In this document: in pieces, positions 1-9,346 of the stretch | Position numbering within the stretch: the stretch's first letter is position 1 | Layout: each line of letters begins with the position of its first letter | NCBI GenBank assembly: GCA_040791665.1 | Contig: JBFNNX010000016.1 | Span: 248,001-312,000 of the forward strand | Direction: 5' to 3' | Length of the DNA stretch: 64,000 nucleotides | Source of the DNA: Thiodiazotropha sp040791665 | GTDB lineage: Bacteria; Pseudomonadota; Gammaproteobacteria; Chromatiales; Chromatiaceae | The notes under the pieces: model-generated | Databases searched by the model: none | The model's input: only the letters and a program-made list of their open reading frames with translations | Told to the model about the DNA's origin: nothing | Position numbers and translations under genes: made by a program

Positions 1-443
1 GATTCAGATGTAATATCTTTTCTTGATTCTATTGTCTGAGTTAGCGGAACAGATATCCCCAACTCTCTTGCGATCATTGTTAGCTTTCTTTTATCTGCAG
101 CCAACATCATAGTCTCTTCATTCGCTATTGGCGCTTTACACTCAATTCCGCCTTGCTTAACCATATTGGTAATGGGAAACACACATACATCGGTCACCGG
201 TATTACAAGGTCAATATGTAAATTTATCACTAGATCTCTGATTTTATTACAGAATTGGTCATACTCCGTTACAGGATCCGGATAGAGTACTGCCTCTGTA
301 CAGTATTTTGAACTTGATGCCAAAGACTGCTTTTCCCTTTCTCCTACAAATATTTCATATCCTTTAGATCCCAAGGACCTTGTTATTGCCAGTGCAGCCC
401 GGCTGTTTCCGTCTGTTACCAGTATTTTTTTTATTTGTTGCAT
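1..443 (-). CDS. ATP-grasp family protein, N-terminal part (cut by window edge)
   Basis: I translated this by hand from an ATG at 443. It stays open for 147 codons to the window edge, so only the N-terminal part is present. It begins with a Rossmann-like strand and glycine turn (ILVTDGNSRAALAITRSLG) and continues with the alternating pattern of the pre-ATP-grasp domain seen in carboxylate-amine ligases and carbamoyl-phosphate-synthase-like proteins, including DLVIPVTD. The catalytic ATP-grasp domain would lie to the left and is not visible. Such genes are common in exosortase A polysaccharide loci, where they probably ligate an amine or amino acid onto a precursor. The family is fairly sure; the substrate is unknown. 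Confidence 0.6.
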   Translation of the reverse strand, partial: MQQIKKILVTDGNSRAALAITRSLGSKGYEIFVGEREKQSLASSSKYCTEAVLYPDPVTEYDQFCNKIRDLVINLHIDLVIPVTDVCVFPITNMVKQGGIECKAPIANEETMMLAADKRKLTMIARELGISVPLTQTIESRKDITSE

Positions 444-499
444 AAAGAATATATCGTATTTTTATTGATAGAATTGTTTAATGCATGCTGCGTATACGC

Positions 500-1720
500 T
501 TAATTTTTCAATATATATTGTGATACATATCTGTTGATAATTTTATTTATATCTATTTTAACCTTATCATTGATATAGACATGCGTTGGCAACGTGATTA
601 ATTGCTCTGATATCTGCTCAGCACCTTCAAACCTACCAGGGTTTACGATAAATCCTTCTATTTCCTTCAATCGATTAATTGAGTTTGGATAGGATATGGT
701 AATTCCATATCTTTTGGCATCATTGATGAGTTTCTCTCTTAATAATTCATCAGTGATTCTTACTGGATATCTCAAATAAACGGGTTTTGCATCGTCTAGT
801 TCTTTGATCTTTTTATGTATTTCACTCTCAGTTATATGACTTTTATACCATAGTCCGTTTTCCACTCTTTTCTTTGCAATATTTATTGATCTTTTAAGTT
901 GCGAAAGTGCCAATGGCGCTAGGTTACGCGAATATTTTTTTATGCTTATGACATCTTCATATCTCGTTTTTCCTAGATTCAAAAATGGCAAAGAGGCCGG
1001 CAACCAATAGAGGAATGGATTTAAAAAAAGATAATATGCAATCACTTTAATAGTGGTTAGTAAACTTTCTTTTAGAGAACTTGTCGGTAGATTATCGTAT
1101 TGACTGGCTATGATTTCTGACAATTCAATATTATTCGTTCCAATAACACCCCCCTCAATGGACGTAATATTTTTACCCTTGTCAAAGCTGTAAAGTCCTG
1201 CGGTACCAAACGTTCCGACGTCCCTACCTGAAGATTTTGAATCAAATGATTGCGCTGCATCGTCCACCAAATAGACACCACTTGAGTTTGCGATGCTTTC
1301 CAATTCATTCAACTGATTAGGAATACCGTAAAGATTTGCCGTTATAATACATAACACATTGTCAAAGGGCATCTTCACCAATTGGTCCAAATTGTATGAC
1401 AATGTATTTGGATCTATATCACAAAGCCTTATCTTTAAACCAGCATTCAGAACAGAACTAGCGACTGAATAACAAGTGTATGCCGGTACAATAACCTCAT
1501 CTTTGTGTTCATTGTTTGGTAGTTGCTTTAGTGACCTCAAGAGTAAAGTCATTGCGCCACGGCCAGTAGTGAAGAGATAGCTATATTTAATGTTAAATCT
1601 GTCTTTTAACACTTTTGAAATGGTTGGCCGCTTATCAACAAATAAAATATTACATATAATCCAATATAACAGCTCCCCTGTTTTAATAGGCGATCCACTT
1701 GGTGGATAGAATTTGAGCAT
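500..1720 (-). CDS. DegT/DnrJ/EryC1/StrS-family PLP aminotransferase
   Basis: This 406-residue protein belongs to the fold-type I PLP aminotransferases that act on nucleotide-linked keto-sugars or similar precursors of surface polysaccharides. The proposed Schiff-base lysine is K183 in KNITSIEGG, which matches the KNIT..EGG motif of ArnB-type enzymes. The cofactor-binding DDAAQ follows about residue 152, and GRGAM near residue 55 fits the phosphate-binding turn. It starts 12 bases after the stop of the FemAB-like gene upstream, so the two are probably co-transcribed. Its presence suggests that the polysaccharide contains an amino sugar. The exact substrate cannot be read from the sequence. 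Confidence 0.82.
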   Translation of the reverse strand: MLKFYPPSGSPIKTGELLYWIICNILFVDKRPTISKVLKDRFNIKYSYLFTTGRGAMTLLLRSLKQLPNNEHKDEVIVPAYTCYSVASSVLNAGLKIRLCDIDPNTLSYNLDQLVKMPFDNVLCIITANLYGIPNQLNELESIANSSGVYLVDDAAQSFDSKSSGRDVGTFGTAGLYSFDKGKNITSIEGGVIGTNNIELSEIIASQYDNLPTSSLKESLLTTIKVIAYYLFLNPFLYWLPASLPFLNLGKTRYEDVISIKKYSRNLAPLALSQLKRSINIAKKRVENGLWYKSHITESEIHKKIKELDDAKPVYLRYPVRITDELLREKLINDAKRYGITISYPNSINRLKEIEGFIVNPGRFEGAEQISEQLITLPTHVYINDKVKIDINKIINRYVSQYILKN

Positions 1721-1732
1721 AGAAGTTTTTCC

Positions 1733-2782
1733 TTATGGAATATATTTTGATATTTTTGGTCCAATCAGTTGTGTCATCTTCAATGGCAGCATACTCCACA
1801 GCTTTATCACAAGTCTGTATTTAGGGTTTGACGGATTCAAATTTGGCATATCATCTATTTTATTCAAATAATATTGCCAATATAATTGTTTAATCTCCGC
1901 ATTCCACTTCTTCTTGAATGACTCTCCTCCGGAATCCACGCTTGACCGGCCAAGGTGATAGGTTGAGTAACCTCTTTCACATGCATCCTTAATCATTTCC
2001 CAATACAATACATAACTTGGTTGATATTTTCTGTAATGATTATCCAATCCAAGCCACATCCCTTCTACAGTATCGTTAAAATAACCATTCAATGCAGAAG
2101 CCACTGGCACACCGTCTTTATATGCCACAAAAATCAAAATATCGTCTTTAAAATATTTAACTATCTCTTTGAAGTAATTTAATGAGTATATTGGCGTTCC
2201 CAAATCCCTCCATGACTTTGATAATATTTCATAAAACGCTGGCAACAGTTCTTCACCTCCTTGCTTAACAGTTATTCCGTTTTTGTATACTCTACGTATA
2301 TTTGTTCTATGCTTTGACTTAAATCCATTCCACAATTTATCGTAATCCTGATCAAGCTTAATTGTTAGCGATATCTTGTTTTTAGATTCCTTCATGCTTA
2401 CTACAGTTGGCTTTTGACTACGAACTTCAAGATACTTCGCTTCTTGTTTATTTGTTAGGGTACAAGCATAATTGAGTAATTTTTTCTCAATTTCTATAGA
2501 ATCTGTGCAGCTTGATCCGTAGTTAACGAATGGCATAGAACAGAGTATATGACCAAACAATACACTATGTAAGGAAACCAATGGGAGAACACCTACTACC
2601 TCATCATTGTTTGTCGCCACTAAACTATATACATCATGTTTAAAATATTTACTGTTAATCAATTGCCACTCAAATAATTGATAAAAGCATGATTGATTAT
2701 TATTTTTGAGGTAGTCATTCCATTTGTTAATATTATCTTCTTCAATATTATAGACTTCTACCGAGATATTATTTTGCGTCAT
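1733..2782 (-). CDS. FemAB-like GNAT-fold transferase, XrtA/PEP-CTERM-associated
   Basis: The 349-residue protein has the double GNAT-fold layout of FemAB/BioF2-type transferases. Near the middle is the basic segment FKSKHRTNIRRVYKNGI, typical of the family, and the C-terminal half has the acetyltransferase-like patterns VAYKDGVPVASALNGYF and GRSSVDSGGESFKKKW. These fit the FemAB protein that regularly accompanies exosortase A loci. FemAB relatives transfer aminoacyl or acyl groups to amine acceptors; here the acceptor may be the polysaccharide or its lipid-linked precursor. The gene lies directly upstream of the DegT aminotransferase, so an amine made by one could be acylated by the other (inference). 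Confidence 0.75.
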   Translation of the reverse strand: MTQNNISVEVYNIEEDNINKWNDYLKNNNQSCFYQLFEWQLINSKYFKHDVYSLVATNNDEVVGVLPLVSLHSVLFGHILCSMPFVNYGSSCTDSIEIEKKLLNYACTLTNKQEAKYLEVRSQKPTVVSMKESKNKISLTIKLDQDYDKLWNGFKSKHRTNIRRVYKNGITVKQGGEELLPAFYEILSKSWRDLGTPIYSLNYFKEIVKYFKDDILIFVAYKDGVPVASALNGYFNDTVEGMWLGLDNHYRKYQPSYVLYWEMIKDACERGYSTYHLGRSSVDSGGESFKKKWNAEIKQLYWQYYLNKIDDMPNLNPSNPKYRLVIKLWSMLPLKMTQLIGPKISKYIP

Positions 2783-2919
2783 GTCTTGACCATATAATTT
2801 CTATTTCTGTAACTTTTAATCTTTTTAGGAATTTGAGAGCTACTGGTTATAAAACGTAAGAATATCATTGCTTATAAATCTTGTATGAATGGTGAAAAGA
2901 TCAGGTAGTTTCCTTACTA

Positions 2920-3954
2920 TTAAAATATCCCTATAAGCGTAGCTAAAAAAGTAGCTTTACTATCTGCCACAACATCATTGATGTTAATTCTTTTTAGATT
3001 GTATATATCCGTATCTTTATCAATGTATCCATATTCAGTGCCAAAACCGCATTTATATCCCACTTTGTTCGCCATCTCGCCTATTTCTCCATTGTAATCT
3101 CCATTGGGATAGGCAATTGATATAACTTCAGTTTCTAAGTTGTCCTCTATATTCCTTTTTGATCTATTCAGTTCTTCAACAACCTCATCATCCGTAAGTT
3201 TGGTCAATATTTTGTGGCTACAGGCATGCGAACCTATTTCAATTCCATTATCGCTCAATTCCTTCAGTTGATCCCAGGTCATATGCATGTCGACAGCCGA
3301 TCCATCGCTATGAGAAAGGATAGCTAATAATTCATTTATCATTCCCTCAATTTCCTTATATGACTTAGTCTTCAATGATCTCACATAATTCATTATCTCT
3401 GCATGCTTGGTATCTTTGTTTTTTAGAACGATATCCTCAATACCATATTTCTGTATTATTTCTATCGATTCCTTTGTATTTTTTTCACAAATATTCCAAA
3501 TCAAATAACCCATTCTCTCCTGCCAAAATGTTTGTTCTGTTGAAACATAATTCAGCGGAACGAATATAATGGCCGAACAATCATGTTTTTTTAAGATCGG
3601 ATAGGCATAATCGTAATTATCTCGCCAACCGTCATCAAATGTGATTAGACACTGCGGATCACTCCCATGCTTACGCTTATCCACACCATAAGCCAATGCA
3701 GATGTATCCGTTAATTCAAAATATTCTTTTATAGTGTGAAGATGCATGTCAAAATTAGCGGGATCCACCATAATTGCTTGATGTGAAAAGCTACGGTAAC
3801 GGATGTTAAAAGGAAGGATACGATGATAGGTCAGTACAAGAGTTTTATTTGCTAACTTTTTTTTGAGAATAAATCCGGTTACGCCTGTGTAATAAAAGAT
3901 GTTAGCAATCATCTTTTTATAATAACTGAATATTTTAGAGAAATACTTTCTCAT
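2920..3954 (-). CDS. Polysaccharide deacetylase (NodB family)
   Basis: A 344-residue NodB-homology protein. LVLTYHRI opens the domain, ITFDDGWRDNYDYA gives the Asp-Asp catalytic/metal-binding motif, and EIGSHACSHKILTKL gives the His-x3-His metal site. A short hydrophobic stretch precedes the domain (residues about 15-32), which may anchor it in the membrane. Family members remove N- or O-acetyl groups from polysaccharides. It is one of two deacetylases in this locus; the other, at 19359-20204, is the form specific to exosortase loci. The 137 bases between it and the FemAB-like gene downstream hold no other ORF that I can support. Confidence 0.8.
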   Translation of the reverse strand: MRKYFSKIFSYYKKMIANIFYYTGVTGFILKKKLANKTLVLTYHRILPFNIRYRSFSHQAIMVDPANFDMHLHTIKEYFELTDTSALAYGVDKRKHGSDPQCLITFDDGWRDNYDYAYPILKKHDCSAIIFVPLNYVSTEQTFWQERMGYLIWNICEKNTKESIEIIQKYGIEDIVLKNKDTKHAEIMNYVRSLKTKSYKEIEGMINELLAILSHSDGSAVDMHMTWDQLKELSDNGIEIGSHACSHKILTKLTDDEVVEELNRSKRNIEDNLETEVISIAYPNGDYNGEIGEMANKVGYKCGFGTEYGYIDKDTDIYNLKRININDVVADSKATFLATLIGIF

Positions 3955-3973
3955 CTTAATAATTTGTAAAATA

Positions 3974-4783
3974 TTATTTTTTTTGGAAAATTAAAATATT
4001 CCCAAAAGCCGGCCCTGGAGATTTTATGTTTTTAAACCATATTTTGTTAACTAAATGTATTAATTTTTTTAGGACTGTTGTTGGGACCACCCAATACAAC
4101 TCGGTAAACTGACCCGCCCTTCTGGTTTGCAACTCCATACCATATTTCTCAAATTCTTTTATCAGCCAGTCTATATTCGCCTGCCTTGTCATAAGACGAC
4201 CATCCTCGGTTTCTTCCCAATTTTCAATTCCAGCTTCGACAATATTAACAACAGCTCTTTCTCTACCAAGGATTTTTTTCATTGCCCTGATTGCATTCGT
4301 TTGCAGAGAGCGCATATTACCTTCACTTACTGCCAGCGTCCCCCCCTTTTTCATGATTCTTGCAAGTTCTGATACTGCCTTGTCAACTTCCGGTATATGC
4401 ATTAATACCCCCCAACAAACAGCCTTTGAGAATGTCTCATCCTCAAATGAGAGATCTGTGAGATTCTCACACTTGAGCTCTATTTGACTGTCATAGCCGG
4501 TTCCAATTAGCCCTTTTCTCGCCAATTCTAGAGCAGACTCAGATAGATCAGTACCAACCACCCTAAAACCGCGGTCGACGAGATTTTTTGATTTTGCGCA
4601 ACTGCCGCACCCAGCATCCAGAACAACGTCACCCTCTGTTTGTGCAAAAACATCACGAATATAGTCAAATGCCATATTGTAAAATTTTTCGTTGTCGGGT
4701 GTTCTGTAATTATCCACCCACTCATCATGTATCGAATTTTTTTGTAATGTCTTTTCTGCATCACTTGAGTTTTGTGTACTCAT
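3974..4783 (-). CDS. Class I SAM-dependent methyltransferase
   Basis: A 269-residue Rossmann-fold methyltransferase. Motif I is VLDAGCGSCAKSKNLVDRGF at about residues 55-74, followed by the acidic VVGTDLSESAL loop that binds the SAM ribose. Post-motif segments ENLTDLSFEDETF and AVCWGVLMHIPEVDKAV match the methyltransf_11/25 pattern. It lies 20 bases upstream of the deacetylase and 50 bases downstream of the amidotransferase gene, so it is inside the polysaccharide operon and could O-methylate a sugar. The acceptor is unknown. Confidence 0.75.
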   Translation of the reverse strand: MSTQNSSDAEKTLQKNSIHDEWVDNYRTPDNEKFYNMAFDYIRDVFAQTEGDVVLDAGCGSCAKSKNLVDRGFRVVGTDLSESALELARKGLIGTGYDSQIELKCENLTDLSFEDETFSKAVCWGVLMHIPEVDKAVSELARIMKKGGTLAVSEGNMRSLQTNAIRAMKKILGRERAVVNIVEAGIENWEETEDGRLMTRQANIDWLIKEFEKYGMELQTRRAGQFTELYWVVPTTVLKKLIHLVNKIWFKNIKSPGPAFGNILIFQKK

Positions 4784-4833
4784 TTTTATTAAACTCTCAG
4801 ATTAAGGTTTCACACTGCGCCTTTATGTCGGAC

Positions 4834-6678
4834 TCAAAGACTGTAGATATCGCGCCACAGCAAGTAATTGACTGTCGTCCATAGGAGCTCAGATGTGTCT
4901 TTCCTACCTGACACATGCATTTGATACTGATCCCTGACCATATCCAAGTTGATATTATCATCACGCTTTGTATCAAATATAACCTCCTTGACGATTTTGC
5001 CTAATCCATTCTTGTCTTTAATCCAGTCTGAAATCGGCACGCCAAAGCCAGATTTCCTTCTATATATCAAATCTTTAGGCAAGTACTTTTCCGCGATCGT
5101 TTTGATTAACAATTTAGTATTAGTTTTTTCTATTTTAATGCTTGACGGTATTGAATTAGCAAATTCCACAAGTCTATAGTCTATAAAAGGCACTCTTGCC
5201 TCTACGCTAGCCCCCATGCTCATTTTATCCTGCCTATTTAGAATTGAGACTAGGTAGGTCAGCTGATCTTGTAGCGAGACCATGTCCATGGTTTTTTCAT
5301 AATTCATGACTGATGCAGCCACATATTTCCGATATTCAAGAGCGTTAATACCACTACTTGTCACTGCCCTGTCTACTATATCTTTTTGATTGACAGCGGA
5401 ATTAAGCATCATCATAGTCTCATAGTCAAAGCTAGAATAATCACTCAATTTTCTCAATCTATGGTCAGATATTAGCGTCGTTAACAATTTTAATACCGGT
5501 GATGCTACCCAAGAGATATTTCTAATTTTGTTGAGTAATTCCGGTATTAAATACCTTGGATAACCCATAAATAATTCATCTGCTCCTTCACCCGTTAAAA
5601 CCACAGTGACAGTTTGCTTTGCAAGTTCACTTAATGCGAGTATATGCACCGAATTTGAGAAGTGGAGAGGTTCATCATTCAACTTTATGGAACGTTCCAA
5701 TAAACTTGCAAACTCCTCATTGTTAAGGATCAACTCATGATGTGTTGTATCGTATTTTTTAGAAACTAACTTTGCATATTTTGATTCATCATAGTTAACC
5801 TCATTGAACCCTACAGAAAACGTGTTCATATTATCACCTGCAATCCCTGCAGCTATTGCTGTGACAAGACTTGAATCTATCCCTCCACTACAAAAAGTGC
5901 CTAATGGCACCTCACTCATCAGCCTTATGTTAATTGCATCCTTAAGTAGGTATTCAATACCCTCTATTGCTGTTGCTCGGTTGAGCGTGGGATCTTTTTC
6001 AATATCCAGCAGATCCCAATACTTCACGATTTCCGTATGATTTTGTTTTATCAACATGTAATGGCCAGGAAGAAGTGAAAGCACCTTGTCAAACATTGTG
6101 TTTTCACCAGCCACACCTCTGAACATGAAGTACTCGTATAAGGCCTTCGTATTTATGCTTTTTTCTATTTCACCATATTCCAATATTGACTTCACTTCTG
6201 ACGAAAAATAGATCGCCGAATCTGTTTTACAGTAATAAAGGGGCTTAATTCCCATTCTGTCTCTAGCCAAGAACAACGATTGATCATTTTCATTGTAAAT
6301 AGCGAATGCAAACATGCCATTTAAATAACTTACACATTTTGTACCGTATTCCATATATAGATAGATAATAACTTCCGTGTCTGAAGTTGTACTAAAAGTA
6401 TATCCCTTTTGTTCCAGTCCTACTTTTAGATCTTTGTAGTTATATATCTCTCCATTAAATACTATCCAGTATTTCTTACTGCTATCCGCCATTGGCTGAT
6501 GGCCAGTCGCTAGCCCTATAATACTAAGTCTTCTATGAGCCAACCCCAGCGAACCAGAAATATAAAGACCGCTGTCGTCAGGACCTCTATATGAAAAAAC
6601 ATCCCGCATTGCTGTCAGTTTTGCTTTATCGACGATTTTAGATGGGTCGGCGTAGAAAACACCTGCAATACCACACAT
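4834..6678 (-). CDS. asnB: Asparagine synthase-type glutamine amidotransferase
   Basis: At 614 residues this has the length and two-domain order of class B asparagine synthetases. It begins MCGIAG, giving the N-terminal nucleophile Cys2 of the glutaminase domain; RGPDDSG and LAHRRLSIIG follow. The synthetase domain has FCSGGIDSSLV, the SGGxDS pyrophosphate loop, at about residues 262-272, and GEGADELFMGYPRY further on. AsnB paralogues are regular members of exosortase A polysaccharide loci, where they probably amidate a carboxylate such as a uronic acid instead of making free asparagine. That role is inferred from the neighbours. It lies 16 bases downstream of the CapK-like gene. Confidence 0.82.
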   Translation of the reverse strand: MCGIAGVFYADPSKIVDKAKLTAMRDVFSYRGPDDSGLYISGSLGLAHRRLSIIGLATGHQPMADSSKKYWIVFNGEIYNYKDLKVGLEQKGYTFSTTSDTEVIIYLYMEYGTKCVSYLNGMFAFAIYNENDQSLFLARDRMGIKPLYYCKTDSAIYFSSEVKSILEYGEIEKSINTKALYEYFMFRGVAGENTMFDKVLSLLPGHYMLIKQNHTEIVKYWDLLDIEKDPTLNRATAIEGIEYLLKDAINIRLMSEVPLGTFCSGGIDSSLVTAIAAGIAGDNMNTFSVGFNEVNYDESKYAKLVSKKYDTTHHELILNNEEFASLLERSIKLNDEPLHFSNSVHILALSELAKQTVTVVLTGEGADELFMGYPRYLIPELLNKIRNISWVASPVLKLLTTLISDHRLRKLSDYSSFDYETMMMLNSAVNQKDIVDRAVTSSGINALEYRKYVAASVMNYEKTMDMVSLQDQLTYLVSILNRQDKMSMGASVEARVPFIDYRLVEFANSIPSSIKIEKTNTKLLIKTIAEKYLPKDLIYRRKSGFGVPISDWIKDKNGLGKIVKEVIFDTKRDDNINLDMVRDQYQMHVSGRKDTSELLWTTVNYLLWRDIYSL

Positions 6679-6694
6679 ATCTTTATAATCCTGA

Positions 6695-8101
6695 TTATAT
6701 ATTCATATCAATATTGGATATGACCCACTTGAATTTTCCTGTTGGAGTTCGTTCAAGTTCATCTACTATTTGAATAGTAATTGTTGTATCACTACCCAAG
6801 CGCTCTGAAAGGCCATGTATTAAGGCAGACTTGTCATAATCAGTAAAGTCACTGTCGATTCTCAGCTTTATGGTAATATTCGTGAGATCTGTTTGGATTA
6901 TTTGCGATTCCAGTATAGAAGTTAATGGCTTGAATGGATGCGTAAGTACAGATGGCGAGATGAGTCTTCCATCTTTGAGAACCAAAGTATCTTCAGCTTT
7001 TGTTGTTACTTCATTAAGTAGATAATGTGCCCTTCCACATGCACATTTTTGTTCCTTAATTGCAGACATATCATTGGTTTTATAGCGAATTAGTGGCATT
7101 GCATAATTATGTAGTGATGTGGCTACTACCGTGCCTGTTGCTCCTCGTTCAATGCTGTTCCCGTTACTGTCACATATTTCAGTAATACCATACTCCATTC
7201 CAATATGGCCTCCAGAGTGATAATCGCATTCTGTTGTAAACAACACTCGTTCTGCTGAACCGTAGTAATCGTAAACTTTACAATCAAAACTCTCTTCAAT
7301 TGTTTCCCTTTGAAAATCATACAATGTTTCAGATGAGGTCAAGACAGATTCGAGCTTAATCTTTTTACCGATATTTTTTAGGTATTTGGCTAAGATGTAT
7401 ACAGTAGACGGATAGCCATCAAGAGTTTTTGGCGAATATCTACGAAGCTCTTCCAAATAGTGTGCGATGTTATCTGGTTTTAAGTGAAAGGAAGAGAACA
7501 ATAGTTGATTATGGTAATAATTGTATCTCCAAAAAGGCGGTTTTTTTGTATTCAGTGGAACGATTATATTCCCCCTGATAACAGCAACTTTGTCTCCAAA
7601 TCTCTGCAGATTCACTCGAGCCCAACTATACTGTCTGTCTAGCATGGCATAGTTATAGTTGATGAGGTTTTTACTGTAACATATCTCAAGGGGAGAACCT
7701 GTTGTGCCGCTCGTGTGCCCCTTTTCCACTGTCTCAAGCGAATATTCATCTGATAGCAAGGATTGAAAATTTTTCTTTATTATCTCCTTTGTCAATACAG
7801 GTAATTTTTGCAAGTCTCCAATTGTCTTGATATCCGAAGGTCTTAATTTAAGTTTTTCCATTAAATTTCTGTAATAATCGACATGCTCATAACAATATTG
7901 AATGAGCCTTTGTAGCTTTTTTTCTTGATATTCAATTAGCTGTTTTTCAGTATACCACTGACTTTCTTCAAGAAAGTGCTTTACCTCTCTGAATTCTCCT
8001 CCATATCTTTTCTTATCTAATATTATGCTATAACCAGTTACTGCTAGATTTTGAATCGTTGCAGGCATTACATCATATAGATTCTTAAATGGTGTATCCA
8101 T
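6695..8101 (-). CDS. CapK/phenylacetate-CoA ligase-like adenylate-forming enzyme
   Basis: A 468-residue member of the PaaK/CapK branch of adenylate-forming enzymes. The AMP-binding loop is HTSGTTGSPLEI at about residue 129, the second core motif is YDYYGSAERVLF, and near the C-terminus are a QKCACGRAHYLL cysteine segment and PTGKFKWVIS with the conserved lysine. CapK relatives in capsule clusters are thought to activate an acid for attachment to the polysaccharide; the substrate is unknown. It lies between a glycosyltransferase and the AsnB-type enzyme with gaps of about 20 bases, so it is probably co-expressed with both. Confidence 0.72.
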   Translation of the reverse strand: MDTPFKNLYDVMPATIQNLAVTGYSIILDKKRYGGEFREVKHFLEESQWYTEKQLIEYQEKKLQRLIQYCYEHVDYYRNLMEKLKLRPSDIKTIGDLQKLPVLTKEIIKKNFQSLLSDEYSLETVEKGHTSGTTGSPLEICYSKNLINYNYAMLDRQYSWARVNLQRFGDKVAVIRGNIIVPLNTKKPPFWRYNYYHNQLLFSSFHLKPDNIAHYLEELRRYSPKTLDGYPSTVYILAKYLKNIGKKIKLESVLTSSETLYDFQRETIEESFDCKVYDYYGSAERVLFTTECDYHSGGHIGMEYGITEICDSNGNSIERGATGTVVATSLHNYAMPLIRYKTNDMSAIKEQKCACGRAHYLLNEVTTKAEDTLVLKDGRLISPSVLTHPFKPLTSILESQIIQTDLTNITIKLRIDSDFTDYDKSALIHGLSERLGSDTTITIQIVDELERTPTGKFKWVISNIDMNI

Positions 8102-8122
8102 GATATTTGCAGATATACAAAC

Positions 8123-9337
8123 CTATTTAATAACGCTTTTATAAGCCTCTATTAGCTCTTCCGCTATAGACGGCCAAGCATATTTATCTTCTGCGAGCTT
8201 TCTCGCCTGACGCCCCAATTCTTTCCTTCTTGTTTCATCTTTTATTAATTCTATGATGCTGGATGCAAATCCTTCGGATGTATCCTCCAAAAAGATATTT
8301 ATTCGATCACTTACCTCTATACCTTCACTACCTATAGAAGTAGATACTATTGCTTTACCTTGTGCCAAGGCATCTAACACTTTCAGGCGGGTACCTCCAC
8401 CGACTCTTAAAGGTACTACATAAATGGCTGATTTAGAGACATGCGGTCTGATATCATCAACATATCCTAGAACTTTAATTCCAGTATCCTCTGAAGCAAT
8501 ATGAATCAAATCCTTTGGAGGATCCTGCCCTATGATATAGAACTTAATATCTGGTATTTTTGCCTTCACCATTGGCCATATGTCGCTAATTAAATACATA
8601 ACTGCATCTTTATTAGCAAACATATTCATACCACCGGTATAAATAATCGCTCGTTCCTCTTGCTGCTGCAGATTTTCGAAATAGTTTATATCGACACCAT
8701 TAGGTACGATAAATGTCTCAACACTTGGTGACATCTTTTTTAATTCATCAGCATCATTGGTAGACATCATAACGTTGACGGGGTATTTTGCGCTCTCCTC
8801 TGTCTCATATTTTCTTAATCTTTGTGATTGTTTGGCAACGTAGTATCTGGTAAACCAGTTAGATTCTACTTTCGACCTTCTTGCCATCAAGGATGATTCA
8901 ATATTATGGTGTGTGACAATACAAGGGATATCTTTGACATATTTCTTATATTGAGATAGTCCGACGGTGTCTATATGTACTACGTCTATATCATACTTTC
9001 CTATAATATCGTGTATTTTTTCTCTGAAAGAATTACTTTTATGTGCGAGAACGCTGAATGGTAATGGGTAAAAAATGCCAATAAAAAAAGCTATTAATTT
9101 GTGGAATTTAGATTGCTTAGGCCATAATTTGAAATAATGCACCTCAGCACACAATTTCTTAAGTTCCGCCATACTCTCATCCAATAAGGATTTGCTTGCA
9201 ATTGTATCTGGGTGATGAAACGCAAGCAGATACACATCATTGTCCTTTCCTATTTCACGTATGATGTTATATCCTCTCTGTAAAACCCCACCATGAGGCG
9301 GATAAGGGATAATTTGCGACAGAAATAGAATTTTCAT
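8123..9337 (-). CDS. Glycosyltransferase family 4
   Basis: A 404-residue GT-B glycosyltransferase. The N-terminal MKILFLSQIIPYPPHGG is the acceptor-side glycine loop usual in exosortase-locus sugar transferases. The C-terminal donor domain contains FIVPNGVDINYF, IIYTGGMNMFANKDA and GGGTRLKVLDALAQGKAIVST. The first glutamate of the usual E-x7-E pair is replaced in this motif (VGGGTRLKVLD), as in several relatives. It presumably adds one sugar of the repeat unit on the cytoplasmic face. The linkage cannot be predicted. The gene ends 21 bases before the CapK-like gene. Confidence 0.75.
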   Translation of the reverse strand: MKILFLSQIIPYPPHGGVLQRGYNIIREIGKDNDVYLLAFHHPDTIASKSLLDESMAELKKLCAEVHYFKLWPKQSKFHKLIAFFIGIFYPLPFSVLAHKSNSFREKIHDIIGKYDIDVVHIDTVGLSQYKKYVKDIPCIVTHHNIESSLMARRSKVESNWFTRYYVAKQSQRLRKYETEESAKYPVNVMMSTNDADELKKMSPSVETFIVPNGVDINYFENLQQQEERAIIYTGGMNMFANKDAVMYLISDIWPMVKAKIPDIKFYIIGQDPPKDLIHIASEDTGIKVLGYVDDIRPHVSKSAIYVVPLRVGGGTRLKVLDALAQGKAIVSTSIGSEGIEVSDRINIFLEDTSEGFASSIIELIKDETRRKELGRQARKLAEDKYAWPSIAEELIEAYKSVIK

Positions 9338-9346
9338 TATTGTTAC

